Shown here: positions 25,746 through 35,155 of the stretch, piece by piece
Layout of the letters: each line of letters starts with the position of its first letter
How positions within the stretch are numbered: the stretch's first letter is position 1
Source: Gloeobacter violaceus PCC 7421
GTDB lineage: Bacteria; Cyanobacteriota; Cyanobacteriia; Gloeobacterales; Gloeobacteraceae
NCBI RefSeq assembly: GCF_000011385.1
Contig: NC_005125.1
Span: 1,674,001-1,738,000 of the forward strand
Length of the DNA stretch: 64,000 bases
Direction of reading: 5' to 3'
Position numbers and translations under genes: made by a program
The notes under the pieces: generated by a model
Told to the model about the DNA's origin: nothing
Databases searched by the model: none
Seen by the model: the letters and a program-made list of their open reading frames with translations, nothing else

Positions 25746-26477
25746 TTAGAAAGTGCCCCGGCCGGGCATCAAAATCGCTGCTTCGAGCACAGCGTCGGGA
25801 GGAAGATTCACCGTGTAGAGCACCAACCCCGCGACGGTCTCAGCCGAAAGCATCGCCCCGCGCTCGAAGTCGGCCGCGACCGCTTCGCTGTCCCAGAGGG
25901 CCGTATCCACCGCCCCCGGGCAGAGGGCCGTCACCCGGATGCCCTCGGAGCGGACCTCCTCGGCGAGCACGCGCGTCATGGCGAGCAGGCCGGCTTTGCT
26001 GGCGCAGTAAGCTCCCCAGCCCGCAAAGGCGCGCTCGCCCGCGATGGAGACAAGGTTCACCACCAGACCGCTCCGCCGCGCGCGCATACCGGGCAATACA
26101 GCGCGGGTCATTGCAAAGGGTGCGGTCAGGTTGAGAGCCAGAACGCGCTCCCAATCCGCAACCGGCGTGCCCTCAAGCGTATTGGTGTAGGCCATTCCGG
26201 CACTGTTGACGAGCACGTCGATAGGACCGAGCTTGGTCTGGACGGCAGCCACCACACCGTCCGCGGCCCCAAAATCGGTGAGATCTTGCGCCAGGGCAAC
26301 CGTTTTGGCCGGGGCCAGTTCCGATTGCAACTGCTCCAGGCGCTCGCGGCTGCGGGCCACCAACGCCACCCCGAAGCCCTGCTCCGCCAGACGCCTCGCC
26401 ACAGCGCGACCGATGCCACTGCTTGCTCCGGTGATGAGGGCTACCCCCCGTATCCTGTCAGTTTGCGCTGATTCCAA
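25746..26477 (-). CDS. Short-chain dehydrogenase/reductase (SDR)
   Basis: 243 residues. The classical SDR pattern is intact: cofactor loop TGASSGIG near residue 17, [13 protein letters not shown], the catalytic Ser ([13 protein letters not shown]) and YCASKAGLL with the YxxxK pair. The family normally oxidises or reduces an alcohol/carbonyl with NAD(P); the substrate is unknown. Its stop is 23 bases before folE, so it may be co-transcribed. A minus-strand TATAAT at 26526-26531 suits its promoter. Confidence 0.9.
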   Translation of the reverse strand: MESAQTDRIRGVALITGASSGIGRAVARRLAEQGFGVALVARSRERLEQLQSELAPAKTVALAQDLTDFGAADGVVAAVQTKLGPIDVLVNSAGMAYTNTLEGTPVADWERVLALNLTAPFAMTRAVLPGMRARRSGLVVNLVSIAGERAFAGWGAYCASKAGLLAMTRVLAEEVRSEGIRVTALCPGAVDTALWDSEAVAADFERGAMLSAETVAGLVLYTVNLPPDAVLEAAILMPGRGTF

Positions 26478-26525
26478 GGCGGCTCTCAGGCAGATAAAAG
26501 CGTAGTGGTTTATACACCGTTATCC

Positions 26526-26531
26526 ATTATA
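26526..26531 (-). promoter_or_regulatory. Candidate -10 box for the SDR-folE-dciA unit
   Basis: The minus strand reads TATAAT, about 50 bases upstream of the SDR start. No clear -35 element is visible at the expected distance. It lies in an AT-rich patch that stands out from the GC-rich surroundings. Confidence 0.4.
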
Positions 26532-26553
26532 GAACGATAAGACCGGTCGCACT

Positions 26554-27090
26554 TCACTGGCCCTGGCGCCGTTGCCACAGTTGCTCGCGCAGCGCGAGCA
26601 CCTCCTCGCGCAGGCGCAGGTTCTCTTCGCGCAGACGCAGATTTTCCGCCTGCAAGTCCGAGCTTGGCGGCTCGCCCCCCATGCGCATCGCCATATTGCC
26701 CATCTGCATCTCCATGGGTTTCATCGGCGGCACGGGGGCCATCGGCCGCATAGTCGGCTCGGCAGGCCGGGTGCGGGGGGGGCCGGAAACCGCGCGGCTG
26801 GGCACCGGCAGGGCGTCCTGGGGCGGCGGCGAACCGGCGCCGATTTGCCCGTGGCCAATCTGGAGCCAGAAGCTGCCCCGCTGCGACTGGATGCGCAGAT
26901 GGACCGTCCCGTGGGACTGCCAGGCCTGGGGCTCAACCAGCCAGGCTCCAGTGGGAAAACCCGATTGCTGGCTTTGCTGCTGACCCACCGAGCCGCTCTG
27001 CAGGGACAAAAGCGTTTGCTCGCCCTGAAGGCTCACCGCCAACATCTGGCCGGGGCCGAGGTCGAAGACGTACTGCTGGGCGCGAAGCAT
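26554..27090 (-). CDS. Hypothetical protein with C-terminal leucine-zipper coiled coil
   Basis: 178 residues. The N-terminal 75 residues look like a small beta-domain rich in Gln, Ser and Gly. The middle is Pro/Met-rich and probably unstructured (MAPVPPMKPMEMQMGNMAMR). The C-terminus has regular leucine heptads (LQAENLRLREENLRLREEV), predicting a dimeric coiled coil. No family recognised and no signal peptide. It is 39 bases downstream of the lipoprotein gene on the same strand, and may belong to the ndhA-lipoprotein transcript. Confidence 0.65.
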   Translation of the reverse strand: MLRAQQYVFDLGPGQMLAVSLQGEQTLLSLQSGSVGQQQSQQSGFPTGAWLVEPQAWQSHGTVHLRIQSQRGSFWLQIGHGQIGAGSPPPQDALPVPSRAVSGPPRTRPAEPTMRPMAPVPPMKPMEMQMGNMAMRMGGEPPSSDLQAENLRLREENLRLREEVLALREQLWQRRQGQ

Positions 27091-27129
27091 CGAGGGAACC
27101 TCACTACGACACTCAGGTCTCGATCCTAC

Positions 27130-27552
27130 CTACTTGCTGCGCGATTCCATCTGATCGAGTTCAGCGTCGGGCTTGCGGGATTTGGGCCTGGAGTACAGCA
27201 GCATCGCCACGGCCGCCGCCTGGGCAAGCCGCTCTTCGCGGCGCACGGGCTCTTCGGCGAAGTATTCGTTGAGCTGGGAGCAAAAGCTCTCGGGGGTGAT
27301 GTTGCCGATGCTGGGGCTCACCGAGAAACTTTGCACTCCCGAAGTCTTGTAGGCCTTGACCGAACTGACACAGTAGGCAAGCTGGTTGGCGGGGGAGGCG
27401 GCCAGAAAATCGGCTCCGACTTTATTGCTGCCGAGGCCGCCCGCCACGGGCCGCTCCTCGGCGGTCCTGGCGGTCGAGGGGGTGCTCGCCTGGCAACCGG
27501 CCAGAAGGGCCGCTGCGAGTACCAGTGAGAGGGCAATGGGGTGATACATCAT
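27130..27552 (-). CDS. Predicted lipoprotein downstream of ndhA
   Basis: 140 residues. The lipoprotein signal is clear: [18 protein letters not shown] with lipobox LLAGC (Cys20). The mature part contains two further cysteines ([22 protein letters not shown]) that could form a disulfide, and a basic C-terminus. No known domain. Its start overlaps the ndhA stop by 4 bases (ATGA), so it is translationally coupled to an NDH-1 membrane subunit. A role in NDH-1 assembly is possible but speculative. Confidence 0.75.
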   Translation of the reverse strand: MMYHPIALSLVLAAALLAGCQASTPSTARTAEERPVAGGLGSNKVGADFLAASPANQLAYCVSSVKAYKTSGVQSFSVSPSIGNITPESFCSQLNEYFAEEPVRREERLAQAAAVAMLLYSRPKSRKPDAELDQMESRSK

Positions 27553-28772
27553 GCTCTTGCGGCGGTCGGTTTGGCGGCGGGCCGCTTCTGCAGCGACATC
27601 GCCACGAAGACGAGCCCCACAAAGATTATCAGCGGCAGATACAAAGGCAGCGTCGTCTTGAGCGTGTTGGAGAGCAACACCAGGGCGGCGGTCAACAACA
27701 AGTTAAAAAGCGACACCGGCAGCAGAAATTTCCAGCCCAGATCCAATAGTTGGTCGATGCGCACCCTGGGCAGGGTCCAACGCGCCAGGATAGCGAGGAA
27801 CACGAAGAACGTCGCCTTCAAGATCGTCACACTGATACCGACCAGGGCATTGACCACCTGGAAGATCGGGTTGGAAGCCTCGATGCCGAAGAGCGCCGCC
27901 AGCGGTTCCAGCGGCACGATGAAGCTCCAACCGCCCAAAAACAGCACCGAGGCGATGAGCGAGGCGAGGATCAAATTGGCGTACTCGGAGAGATAGAACA
28001 GGGCAAACTTCATACCCGTGTACTCGGTGTGGTGGCCCGCCACCAGTTCCGACTCCGCCTCCGGCAGATCGAACGGGGCGCGCTCGGTCTCAGCCAACGC
28101 CGAAATCAAGAAAATCACAAAACCGATCGGTTGGCGCCAGATGTTCCAGGAGAAAAACGAAAACAGTCCGAGCGTCTCCTGCTGCTCGACGATGTCGACG
28201 GTCGAAAGCGAACTCGACATCATCACGATGGCGAGCACCGAGAGTGCCAGCGGAATTTCGTAGGAGATCGATTGGGCCGCCGCCCGCAGACCCCCCAGAA
28301 GGGCGTACTTGTTGTTGGAGGCGTAACCCGCCATCAGCGCGCCGATGGGCGAAATGCTCGCCACGGCGATGATGAAGAAAATGCCGATGGTGATATCCGA
28401 GAGCACCAGTCCCTGACCAAACGGAATGACCAGGTAGGAGAAAAACACCGGGATAATCACGATGGCCGGCCCGAGGGTAAATAGCCACGGATCGGCTTTG
28501 ACCGGGATGATGTCCTCTTTGACCAGCAGCTTCACCCCGTCCGCCGCACCCTGGATCGAGCCGCCCAGACCGATAATCGTCGGACCCATGCGCTGCTGCA
28601 TCATGCCCGACCACTTGCGCTCACCCCAGACGGCGGCGATCACCCCGACGGTGACGGTGAGCAAAATGACGATCATCGGCAGGGGCAACCACAGGGCGCG
28701 GGCGACGTCCGCCGGTACTCCCAAGCCACTCAAGCTTTGGGCAAACGCATTGCCCAAATCGATTCCTTCCAT
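27549..28772 (-). CDS. ndhA: NAD(P)H-quinone oxidoreductase (NDH-1) subunit 1
   Basis: 407 residues with eight or more transmembrane helices. NdhA (NuoH) forms part of the quinone-binding chamber of the NDH-1 complex. Family segments are intact: [20 protein letters not shown] near the N-terminus, the acidic quinone loop [19 protein letters not shown], and [19 protein letters not shown]. The C-terminus has an extra Lys/Ala-rich tail. In most cyanobacteria ndhA is followed by ndhI-ndhG-ndhE. Here it is followed by a lipoprotein gene instead. Confidence 0.97.
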   Translation of the reverse strand: MEGIDLGNAFAQSLSGLGVPADVARALWLPLPMIVILLTVTVGVIAAVWGERKWSGMMQQRMGPTIIGLGGSIQGAADGVKLLVKEDIIPVKADPWLFTLGPAIVIIPVFFSYLVIPFGQGLVLSDITIGIFFIIAVASISPIGALMAGYASNNKYALLGGLRAAAQSISYEIPLALSVLAIVMMSSSLSTVDIVEQQETLGLFSFFSWNIWRQPIGFVIFLISALAETERAPFDLPEAESELVAGHHTEYTGMKFALFYLSEYANLILASLIASVLFLGGWSFIVPLEPLAALFGIEASNPIFQVVNALVGISVTILKATFFVFLAILARWTLPRVRIDQLLDLGWKFLLPVSLFNLLLTAALVLLSNTLKTTLPLYLPLIIFVGLVFVAMSLQKRPAAKPTAARA

Positions 28773-28786
28773 CTAAACGTGCCTAC

Positions 28787-29248
28787 CTACTCGGTTTCCA
28801 GGGCCTGGACAAGCTGCTGGCGCTGCTTGGCGTTGAGGTTGCGCAGCCAGAAGACGTAATAGTCGATGTTGCGCCTGCCGAGGCCGCGCTCGACCGCACA
28901 GACGCTGCAGGTGTTGCCGGGCTCGGTGCGCAACTTGGCGGGCAGCTGTTCTTTTTTGGACAGAATCAGCGAGCCGAAGTCGCTGTGGCCGAAGCCAATG
29001 ATGTCTTCGACGATTTTCTCGGCTTTTGGCCCGCGGATGGCGGCCAGGCGGTACTCCATCGGAATGCCGTTGTAGACCGGGGCACGGGAGACAAACGGAA
29101 GCTTGGTGCGGATCTCGGCGGCGGCAGCGTCGACTCCGACAGGTGCCGTCCCCTCGGCGGGCGGGGTGGCCGACTGGGCAGAGACAGAAAGGCTGCCCAG
29201 CACAGTCAGGCAAACACCGAGTGTAAAAACGGGAAGTGCACTTTTCAT
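28787..29248 (-). CDS. Exported hypothetical protein with CxxC motif
   Basis: 153 residues. A signal peptide (SALPVFTLGVCLTVLGSLSV followed by SAQSA) precedes a soluble domain containing GNTCSVCAVERGLG, whose CxxC could be redox-active or metal-binding. The C-terminus is helical (NIDYYVFWLRNLNAKQRQQL). No family recognised. It lies 14 bases upstream of ndhA on the same strand and is likely in the same transcript. Confidence 0.65.
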   Translation of the reverse strand: MKSALPVFTLGVCLTVLGSLSVSAQSATPPAEGTAPVGVDAAAAEIRTKLPFVSRAPVYNGIPMEYRLAAIRGPKAEKIVEDIIGFGHSDFGSLILSKKEQLPAKLRTEPGNTCSVCAVERGLGRRNIDYYVFWLRNLNAKQRQQLVQALETE

Positions 29249-29403
29249 CGAATGGCTCGGGCTGGTTGAAGAATCATTTCTACTTGTAACATAGCGCTAT
29301 TGCGGTGAGGAGATCCCCACCCGAGCAGGTAGGAAAACCGGCCGCCGAACCTGTCGACGCAGCGTTACAGTAGCGATAATCGGGACATTCATGCGATTTC
29401 CCA

Positions 29404-30639
29404 ATGGAAACCCTCGGGCTTGCACCAAGGTTGCGTTCGCTGAGCCAGGCCTTGGCCGCCGGTCCCCCCTTCGCCGAGCAACTGCAGGCGGCGGGCAGCC
29501 GCACCTGGTCGATGGCCGTCGCTGCCCTCGCGGGCTTTCTAGGAGAGCATCCGGCGCGGGTGATCCTCTTTGCGGGCGGCAAATTCGATCTGGCCGCTTT
29601 GAGCGCTGTGGGCACGGTGGCACCGAAGCTTTGGCAGTTCCAGACGCTGCTGGCCCACAAACCCCAGGGCGAGGTGGTTGTCCCTTTGAGCGCGGGCGAT
29701 CCGCTGGCCGATGAGAACTTTCTGGTGGTGATCGCCCACGACTTTTGCCTGGTGCTGTGCCACCGCAGCCCGACGCTGCAGTTTTCTTTTGAAACGGCGG
29801 TGGTGCGCCGCGCCTGTACCGTGCTGCGCCAGCGGCTGGTGATCACCCGTCCCGACCGGTTGGCCGCTTTCGATCGCGCCCTCAGCCACCCGCCGCTGGC
29901 GAGCGTGCGGCTGTTGTCGCGCTTCAGCCGGGCCCTGCTGGCGGAAGGCTCGCGCGCCCAGGAGTCGATCGACGGCAGCGAACTTGATTTTCTCGAATTG
30001 CTCGCCCACGAAGTGCGCACACCGCTGACCACGATTCGCACGCTCACCCGACTGGTGCTGCGCAAAGGCGGGCTCACGGAGTCCGCGCGCACCCATCTGG
30101 AGGCGATCGACCGCGAGTGCGCGCTGCAGATCGAGCGCTTTGAGCTGTTGGCCCTCGCCATGGACCACGAGCAGGGCGAGTTGGCCCTCAGGCCCCAGGC
30201 GGTGGCCGTCGACGAACTGCTTATGGGCTGTCTGGAGCGCTGGCGCGAGCAAGCCGATCTGCGCGGTCTGGCCCTCGATGTCGATCCGCCCGCCGAACTG
30301 CCCCGCGTGCACGCCGATCAGCTGCTTCTAGAACGGGTCCTGGGCGGTCTTGTGGACCGGCTGGTGCGCAGCCTGCCCTTCGGTAGCCACATCCAACTGA
30401 AAGCCGAGCGGGCCGGTTTCTGGCTCAGGGTGCGCATCGATATCACCGGCGGTTCGGTCGAGAATCCGTCGGCGGAGGACGCCAATCCCTTTCGAGTCGA
30501 TTCCCAGGCCGGGGCGGTCACCCTCCGGCTGCCGGCGGCCCAGGGATTGGTGGCGGCGATGGGCGGCAAACTCACCCTGCGCCTGCGCCCCGAGGGCGAA
30601 AGCAGTACGCTGACGTTGTACCTTCCCATTCAAAGTTGA
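29404..30639 (+). CDS. Histidine kinase-like protein with degenerate ATPase domain
   Basis: 411 residues. The first 190 or so form an unassigned sensory-like domain without membrane helices. A HisKA dimerisation domain follows, with phospho-acceptor His202 in LLAHEVRTPLTTIRTLTRL. The C-terminal ATPase-like region has lost key features: the N-box asparagines are replaced (RVLGGLVDRLVRSLP) and the DxGxG G1 motif is not recognisable (IDITGGSVENPS). It may therefore accept a phosphate but not bind ATP itself. The next gene, one base away, encodes a complete kinase core without a sensor, suggesting that the two act together. Confidence 0.8.
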   Translation: METLGLAPRLRSLSQALAAGPPFAEQLQAAGSRTWSMAVAALAGFLGEHPARVILFAGGKFDLAALSAVGTVAPKLWQFQTLLAHKPQGEVVVPLSAGDPLADENFLVVIAHDFCLVLCHRSPTLQFSFETAVVRRACTVLRQRLVITRPDRLAAFDRALSHPPLASVRLLSRFSRALLAEGSRAQESIDGSELDFLELLAHEVRTPLTTIRTLTRLVLRKGGLTESARTHLEAIDRECALQIERFELLALAMDHEQGELALRPQAVAVDELLMGCLERWREQADLRGLALDVDPPAELPRVHADQLLLERVLGGLVDRLVRSLPFGSHIQLKAERAGFWLRVRIDITGGSVENPSAEDANPFRVDSQAGAVTLRLPAAQGLVAAMGGKLTLRLRPEGESSTLTLYLPIQS

Positions 30640-30640
30640 C

Positions 30641-31279
30641 GTGGATTTCGACCGCCTCGCCCACCAGTTGCGCAACCCCGTGATGGTGATTCGCACCCTC
30701 GCGCGTCTTGTGGGCAAGCGCCTCGGGCCGGACGATCCCAACCAGGTGCTGCTCGAGCAAATCGCCCGCGAGTGCCGCCGCCTCGACGCGCTCCTGGAGG
30801 ACAAACTGGAGGTGCACGCGCCGGGTCCGGTGCCCTTGGAGCCGCTGGTGGCCGAGGTGGAGCGGGCGGCAAACGCCCTGGCGCGCGAACGGCAGATCCG
30901 CTTCGAGCGGGAAGGCCAGGCGTCCTGTCAGGTCAAAGCCGACGGACGCGCCCTCTACGAAGTGCTGATGAACCTGCTCGACAACGCCTTCAAGTACACC
31001 CCGCCCGGGGGGCAGGTGCGCCTGGAGGTGCGGCCCGGCCAGAATGCCTGCACCATCGACATCGCCGACACCGGCAGCGGCATCGAGGCAGTCGATCTCG
31101 AACGCATCTTCGACGCCTACTACCGCGGCAGCCGCAACGGCGATCGGCCCGGCCGGGGGTTGGGGCTCGCCATCGCCCGAGACCTGATCGAGCAAATGGG
31201 GGGTTCTATCGACGCGCGCAACGGCGAAGGCGGCGGCAGCCGCTTTTGTGTAACCTTACCCACCGCCCAGGAGGACTGA
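30641..31279 (+). CDS. Sensor-less histidine kinase core
   Basis: 212 residues from GTG 30641, one base after the preceding stop. The phospho-acceptor His8 (LAHQLRNPVMVIRTLARL) is only seven residues from the start, so the protein is just HisKA plus HATPase. The ATPase is intact: N-box NLLDNAFKYTPPGG, G1 DTGSGIE, G2 GRGLGLAIA. With no input domain it probably obtains its signal by heterodimerising with the upstream kinase-like protein. It is followed at once by a response regulator gene. Confidence 0.85.
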   Translation: MDFDRLAHQLRNPVMVIRTLARLVGKRLGPDDPNQVLLEQIARECRRLDALLEDKLEVHAPGPVPLEPLVAEVERAANALARERQIRFEREGQASCQVKADGRALYEVLMNLLDNAFKYTPPGGQVRLEVRPGQNACTIDIADTGSGIEAVDLERIFDAYYRGSRNGDRPGRGLGLAIARDLIEQMGGSIDARNGEGGGSRFCVTLPTAQED

Positions 31280-31280
31280 C

Positions 31281-31943
31281 ATGGCCGCTCACCTGTTACT
31301 GGTCGACGACGATCCCGGTATTCGCCTGGCGCTGCAGGCCTATCTGGAGGACGAGGGCTTCGGCGTCACTACCGCCCGCAATGCCATCGAAGGGCTGGAA
31401 CTGGCCGAAAAACACCAGCCGGATCTGGTGATCACCGACATCATGATGCCCCAGGTGGACGGCTACCGGTTCTTGCAGAAATTGCGCGCCCTGCCGCGCT
31501 TTCGCTATACGCCGGTGGTGTTCCTGACCGCCAAGGGCCAGACCGCCGATCGCATCCAGGGCTACCGCCACGGCTGCGACGCCTACATGCCCAAGCCCGG
31601 CGACCCGGAGGAACTGGTGGCCATCGTGCGCAACCTGCTCGATCGCTCTCGCCAGGTCCAATCGGAGATCGTCAGTTTGGTGAGCGAACTGAACCATCGC
31701 CCGGCCCCGGTCGCTATCGAAGCGATCGACCTGGATCTCACCCCCCGCGAGCAGGAGGTGCTGCTGCTGGTCTACGCGGGTCTGATGAACAAAGAAATCG
31801 CCGGCCGCCTGGAGCGCTCCACCCGCAACGTCGAGAAGTATGTCAGCCGCCTGCTCGCCAAGACCGGCACCAGCAGCCGCACCGAGCTGGTGCGCTTCGC
31901 CCTCGAACACGGCCTGGTCAGCCCCGGCAGCGCTGCGGGTTAA
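31281..31943 (+). CDS. NarL/LuxR-type response regulator, Rre1/Ycf29-like
   Basis: 220 residues. Receiver domain (1 to about 125): acidic pocket Asp9-Asp10, phospho-acceptor Asp53 (LVITDIMMPQ), Thr in VVFLTAKG, Lys in YMPKPG. C-terminal LuxR helix-turn-helix: LTPREQEVLLLVYAGLMNKE and RNVEKYVSRLLAKTG. The arrangement and linker resemble cyanobacterial Rre1 (Ycf29), a stress-response regulator. It is located 1 base after the kinase core gene, so it is the likely partner of the split kinase pair. Confidence 0.88.
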   Translation: MAAHLLLVDDDPGIRLALQAYLEDEGFGVTTARNAIEGLELAEKHQPDLVITDIMMPQVDGYRFLQKLRALPRFRYTPVVFLTAKGQTADRIQGYRHGCDAYMPKPGDPEELVAIVRNLLDRSRQVQSEIVSLVSELNHRPAPVAIEAIDLDLTPREQEVLLLVYAGLMNKEIAGRLERSTRNVEKYVSRLLAKTGTSSRTELVRFALEHGLVSPGSAAG

Positions 31944-32025
31944 CACGCCCATCACCTGGCCATGAACTCGGCTTAATGCTTTGCTGGCACAATGGCTGCC
32001 GGTCTGCATGTCCTGGAGTTGTCTG

Positions 32026-34134
32026 ATGCGATACTTTTATTCTGCAGCGCTCGCGGCGACGCTGGCGCTCGCGGCCGTGCCCGCGGCCTGGGCGGCGCCC
32101 AAGGTGGTTTTGATCTCCCTCGACGGCGCCAACGCCTCGATCGCCGACGAGTACTTCAAATCCGGGGTACTCAATGCCAAAACCGGCCTAGGTCTGTTGC
32201 GGCGCACCGGCGCTTTTGCCCGTCAGAACGTGACGATCACCCCGTCGGTGACCGCGCCCGGCCACATCGCGATTGCGACCGGTTCGACGGCGGCCAAAAA
32301 CGACATCAACGCCAACAGCTTTCACCTGATCAAGAGCAACTTCACCCAAAACACCAGCGGCTTCGGCGCTCCCATCGGCGGCTACGACGTCTCCGGCCCG
32401 ACGGTGAGCGAGGAGCCCACCGCCACACCGCTGTGGGTGACCCTGCGCGCGGCGGGCAAGCAGGTGGCCACCGCCACCTGGCCGGGGGGCGACGGCGTCG
32501 ATGTGCTGGAGCCCACCTCCACCAACCTCATTCAGCCTGCTTCGGTGCGCACGGTCGATTACACCGTGCCCTTCGGCTCCTTCGCAGGGGTCGGCGCCAA
32601 AGGCTTCGTGCTCGGCGCGGCGGACTTTGCCGACGGGACGGCGGCCCTGGCAAGCCAGCTTGCGGCGGCAGGTTACGTCTCCTATAGCCCCGTCAAGCAA
32701 AAAACCAGCCTGCTTGAGACTTTCACCGTGGGCGACGTCACCTACAACATTCTGGTGGCGGCTCTGGACGGTACCAACGACCAGGTCGTCAACTACGACA
32801 CGCTGGTGTTCTACGACGAAGCCCAGGGTATCAAGCCCGGTCCCTTCAGCCTGCCTTCCACCGGACCCGCCTACGAGCGCGTGGACGGCAACTCGAGCAA
32901 GTTCTACCTCGAAGGCAGCAGCAACAAAGCCGGTACAGCGTTCTACGTAAGCTTTTTGGCCGGGGATCTTTCGACGGTGCGCTTCGCGCGCTACGCGACC
33001 AACTTTATTCCCCGCAACGCGCCGATTATCGCCTCGGTGGACGACATCAACAACAACGTCGGCTTCTGGGCGCCCCAGCCGGATTTTCGCATTCCGGAGC
33101 GCATCAGCCCCGGCTTTGAGACCTTCCCGGATCTCGAACTCGAAGGCATGTACGCAGATCAGGTGCGCTCGTTCGTCTCCTACCAGACCGACATTGGGTT
33201 ACGGGCCATCTCCCAGAACCCGAACGCCGATCTGGTGATGATCTATATCGAGCAACCGGACGGCTCGGGCCACCAGTTCACCCTCACCGATCCGCGCCAG
33301 CCCACCGACTTCAAAAACCCCAACAGCATCGGCAGCGGTCAAGATCCGGAGAAAAAAGCCCGCTACGCAAGCTACCTCAAGACCGCTTACCAGACAGCCA
33401 GCGACGCTGTGCAGCGCATCATCCAGGCGGTGGGCACCGAGCGCGACGGCACCCCCAAAAGCGATGTGCTCGTCGTCTCCGACCACGGCATGGCCCCTTT
33501 TCACACCGCCGTGAGCATCTTCAACCTGCTCAGCAACAACGGCATCGACACCACCAAGGTGCGGGCAGTGACCACCGGCCCCGCCGCCAACCTCTACATC
33601 AGCCTGCAGGGGCGTGAGGCCGACGGTGTCGTCAGCGAGAGCGAGTATCTAGAGTTGCAAAAGAAAATTGTCGAGGTTCTGCGGGGCGCCGCCGACCCCA
33701 ACCCGACCTACAACTACTCGCTGCCCGGGGGCAAACTGTTCCGGTTCGTCACGCCGCGCCCGACGCCCGAGGGCAAACCGGTGGGCTTCGCCACCAGCGA
33801 CGCCATCGGCCAGGATGCGGGTGATGTCGTGGCGATTCTCAATCCCGGCTACAACTTCGACGGCACCCAGTCGCCGGTGGTCTATCGCCAGGGCGACGAC
33901 ACGACCGTGACCACCCCGGTGCTCTCCCTTGCCAACTTCTACGGCGCCCACGGCTACGATTCGCGTCTCCCCGAAATGAGCGCCATCTTCTACGCCGCGG
34001 GACCGAATATCCGCAAGGGCACTTTCCAGGCGGTGCGCAACATCGACGTGGCTCCGACCATCCTCCAGATTCTGGGAGTGGCCCCAGCCTCCACCGTCCA
34101 GGGCAACGCCCTGAACCGGTTGCTCAAAAAGTAA
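32026..34134 (+). CDS. Exported alkaline phosphatase-superfamily phosphodiesterase/nucleotide pyrophosphatase
   Basis: 702 residues from ATG 32026 with GGAG 8 bases upstream. The signal peptide ends near AAWAAPK. The core matches the type-I phosphodiesterase/nucleotide-pyrophosphatase fold: metal Asp in VVLISLDGANAS, nucleophile region TPSVTAPGHIAIATG, and metal-binding VVSDHGMAPFH late in the protein. A beta-rich insertion (about residues 180-350) sets it apart from the shortest members. It probably hydrolyses phosphodiesters outside the cytoplasm for phosphate scavenging; the exact substrate is unknown. A strong terminator follows. Confidence 0.88.
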   Translation: MRYFYSAALAATLALAAVPAAWAAPKVVLISLDGANASIADEYFKSGVLNAKTGLGLLRRTGAFARQNVTITPSVTAPGHIAIATGSTAAKNDINANSFHLIKSNFTQNTSGFGAPIGGYDVSGPTVSEEPTATPLWVTLRAAGKQVATATWPGGDGVDVLEPTSTNLIQPASVRTVDYTVPFGSFAGVGAKGFVLGAADFADGTAALASQLAAAGYVSYSPVKQKTSLLETFTVGDVTYNILVAALDGTNDQVVNYDTLVFYDEAQGIKPGPFSLPSTGPAYERVDGNSSKFYLEGSSNKAGTAFYVSFLAGDLSTVRFARYATNFIPRNAPIIASVDDINNNVGFWAPQPDFRIPERISPGFETFPDLELEGMYADQVRSFVSYQTDIGLRAISQNPNADLVMIYIEQPDGSGHQFTLTDPRQPTDFKNPNSIGSGQDPEKKARYASYLKTAYQTASDAVQRIIQAVGTERDGTPKSDVLVVSDHGMAPFHTAVSIFNLLSNNGIDTTKVRAVTTGPAANLYISLQGREADGVVSESEYLELQKKIVEVLRGAADPNPTYNYSLPGGKLFRFVTPRPTPEGKPVGFATSDAIGQDAGDVVAILNPGYNFDGTQSPVVYRQGDDTTVTTPVLSLANFYGAHGYDSRLPEMSAIFYAAGPNIRKGTFQAVRNIDVAPTILQILGVAPASTVQGNALNRLLKK

Positions 34135-34156
34135 AGCAATTTTAACGGTGACACGG

Positions 34157-34191
34157 CCGGCGGAGGTGCAGCGCCCCCGCCGGTTTTTTTT
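34157..34191 (+). terminator. Rho-independent terminator after the phosphodiesterase gene
   Basis: CCGGCGG (34157-34163) pairs with CCGCCGG (34177-34183) around a 13-base loop, followed by eight T residues (34184-34191). It separates the phosphodiesterase from the exported-repeat-protein cluster. Confidence 0.9.
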
Positions 34192-34359
34192 GTGTGGCTG
34201 CGCGCATTGTATCCGTCCTGTTGCAGAGGAGCGGCTGCGGCGAGGCGCAAAGATTGTTACCGGCCGCAACCCCCATCGGTGCGCCTGCGCCCGTTTAGAA
34301 AGCAGCCCCCGGCCGGGCACATTGATAGCCATCGTTACTTTGCACAGGAGTCCAGACAC

Positions 34360-34701
34360 ATGAACAGCAAAGTGTTTCAGGCGTCGGCACTGGCGTTGAT
34401 TCTGGGAGTCGCGTTTTCCGGAGCGGCCAGCGCCGATGTCACCCAGACGGCCGTGGGCATCCAGCAGAGCTACCAGTCGCAGTACCTGGAGGGCCGGGGC
34501 AACCAGACGGGCGTCAGTGTGAGCAACCTGGGCCAGTTCCAGATGGGTAGGCCGTCCTACCGGGGCGAAAACATCCAGCAGACCGCCGCCGGGGTGCAGA
34601 TGACCGAGCAGGCCCAGCAGGGCTTCGGTCGCGTCAACCAGACGATGGTGGACGTGCGCGAGATGCGCCAGCGCCAGTTCAACCGCCTGCCGCGCCGTTA
34701 G
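34360..34701 (+). CDS. Exported Gln-rich repeat protein A (curlin-like)
   Basis: 113 residues from ATG 34360 with AGGAG about 10 bases upstream. The signal peptide is SALALILGVAFSGAASA. The mature part consists of four 14-residue units of the form xQTxVxVxxxxQxQ: TQTAVGIQQSYQSQ, NQTGVSVSNLGQFQ, QQTAAGVQMTEQAQ, NQTMVDVREMRQRQ. Evenly spaced Gln/Asn and alternating small/hydrophobic residues suggest a beta-solenoid or amyloid-like fibre subunit. The formal curlin repeat is not matched exactly. It is first of four adjacent exported-protein genes, 10 bases before the second. Confidence 0.8.
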   Translation: MNSKVFQASALALILGVAFSGAASADVTQTAVGIQQSYQSQYLEGRGNQTGVSVSNLGQFQMGRPSYRGENIQQTAAGVQMTEQAQQGFGRVNQTMVDVREMRQRQFNRLPRR

Positions 34702-34711
34702 GAGTGAAACA

Positions 34712-35062
34712 ATGAGACCTCTTACCTGGTTTATGGTCCTGGCATTGGCGGTTGCCCTACCGGGGGCGGCCTGGGCGGGCACGATCGAAGTCGATCCGAG
34801 TGTGCAGACGGCCGTGGGCGTCCAGAACGCCCAGCAGGTCCAGCTCGGCTTCGGGGTGCGCGAGCAGACGGGCACCATCGTTCAGCAGCAGCCCCAGTAC
34901 CAGTTCACTTCCCGGCCCCGCCGCGGTCCCACCCGCTACAACTACCCCGGAAGCGACGATATCCGCGTCGCTCCTGGAGTCCAGACGGCCGTAGGGGTCC
35001 AGAATGCCCAGCAGGTCCAGTTGGGCCTGCCCGGCTTCGGCCGCTACCGCGACCGCAACTGA
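34712..35062 (+). CDS. Exported Gln-rich repeat protein B (curlin-like)
   Basis: 116 residues with a signal peptide (LTWFMVLALAVALPGAAWAG). It carries three copies of the 14-residue unit seen in protein A: VQTAVGVQNAQQVQ twice, almost identical at DNA level (near 34804 and 34980), and EQTGTIVQQQPQYQ between them. A basic, aromatic linker (TSRPRRGPTRYNYP) separates the copies. The arrangement suggests internal duplication and a structural or nucleating role beside protein A. Ten bases separate it from protein A. Confidence 0.8.
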   Translation: MRPLTWFMVLALAVALPGAAWAGTIEVDPSVQTAVGVQNAQQVQLGFGVREQTGTIVQQQPQYQFTSRPRRGPTRYNYPGSDDIRVAPGVQTAVGVQNAQQVQLGLPGFGRYRDRN

Positions 35063-35155
35063 CGCTCTGTCGCGTTTCCCTCTACGTGTTCGCCGGGGGC
35101 GGTGTTTCAGGGGGCACCCTCCCCGGCCTGCAGCCCATTTCTTTGGAGAACACCG

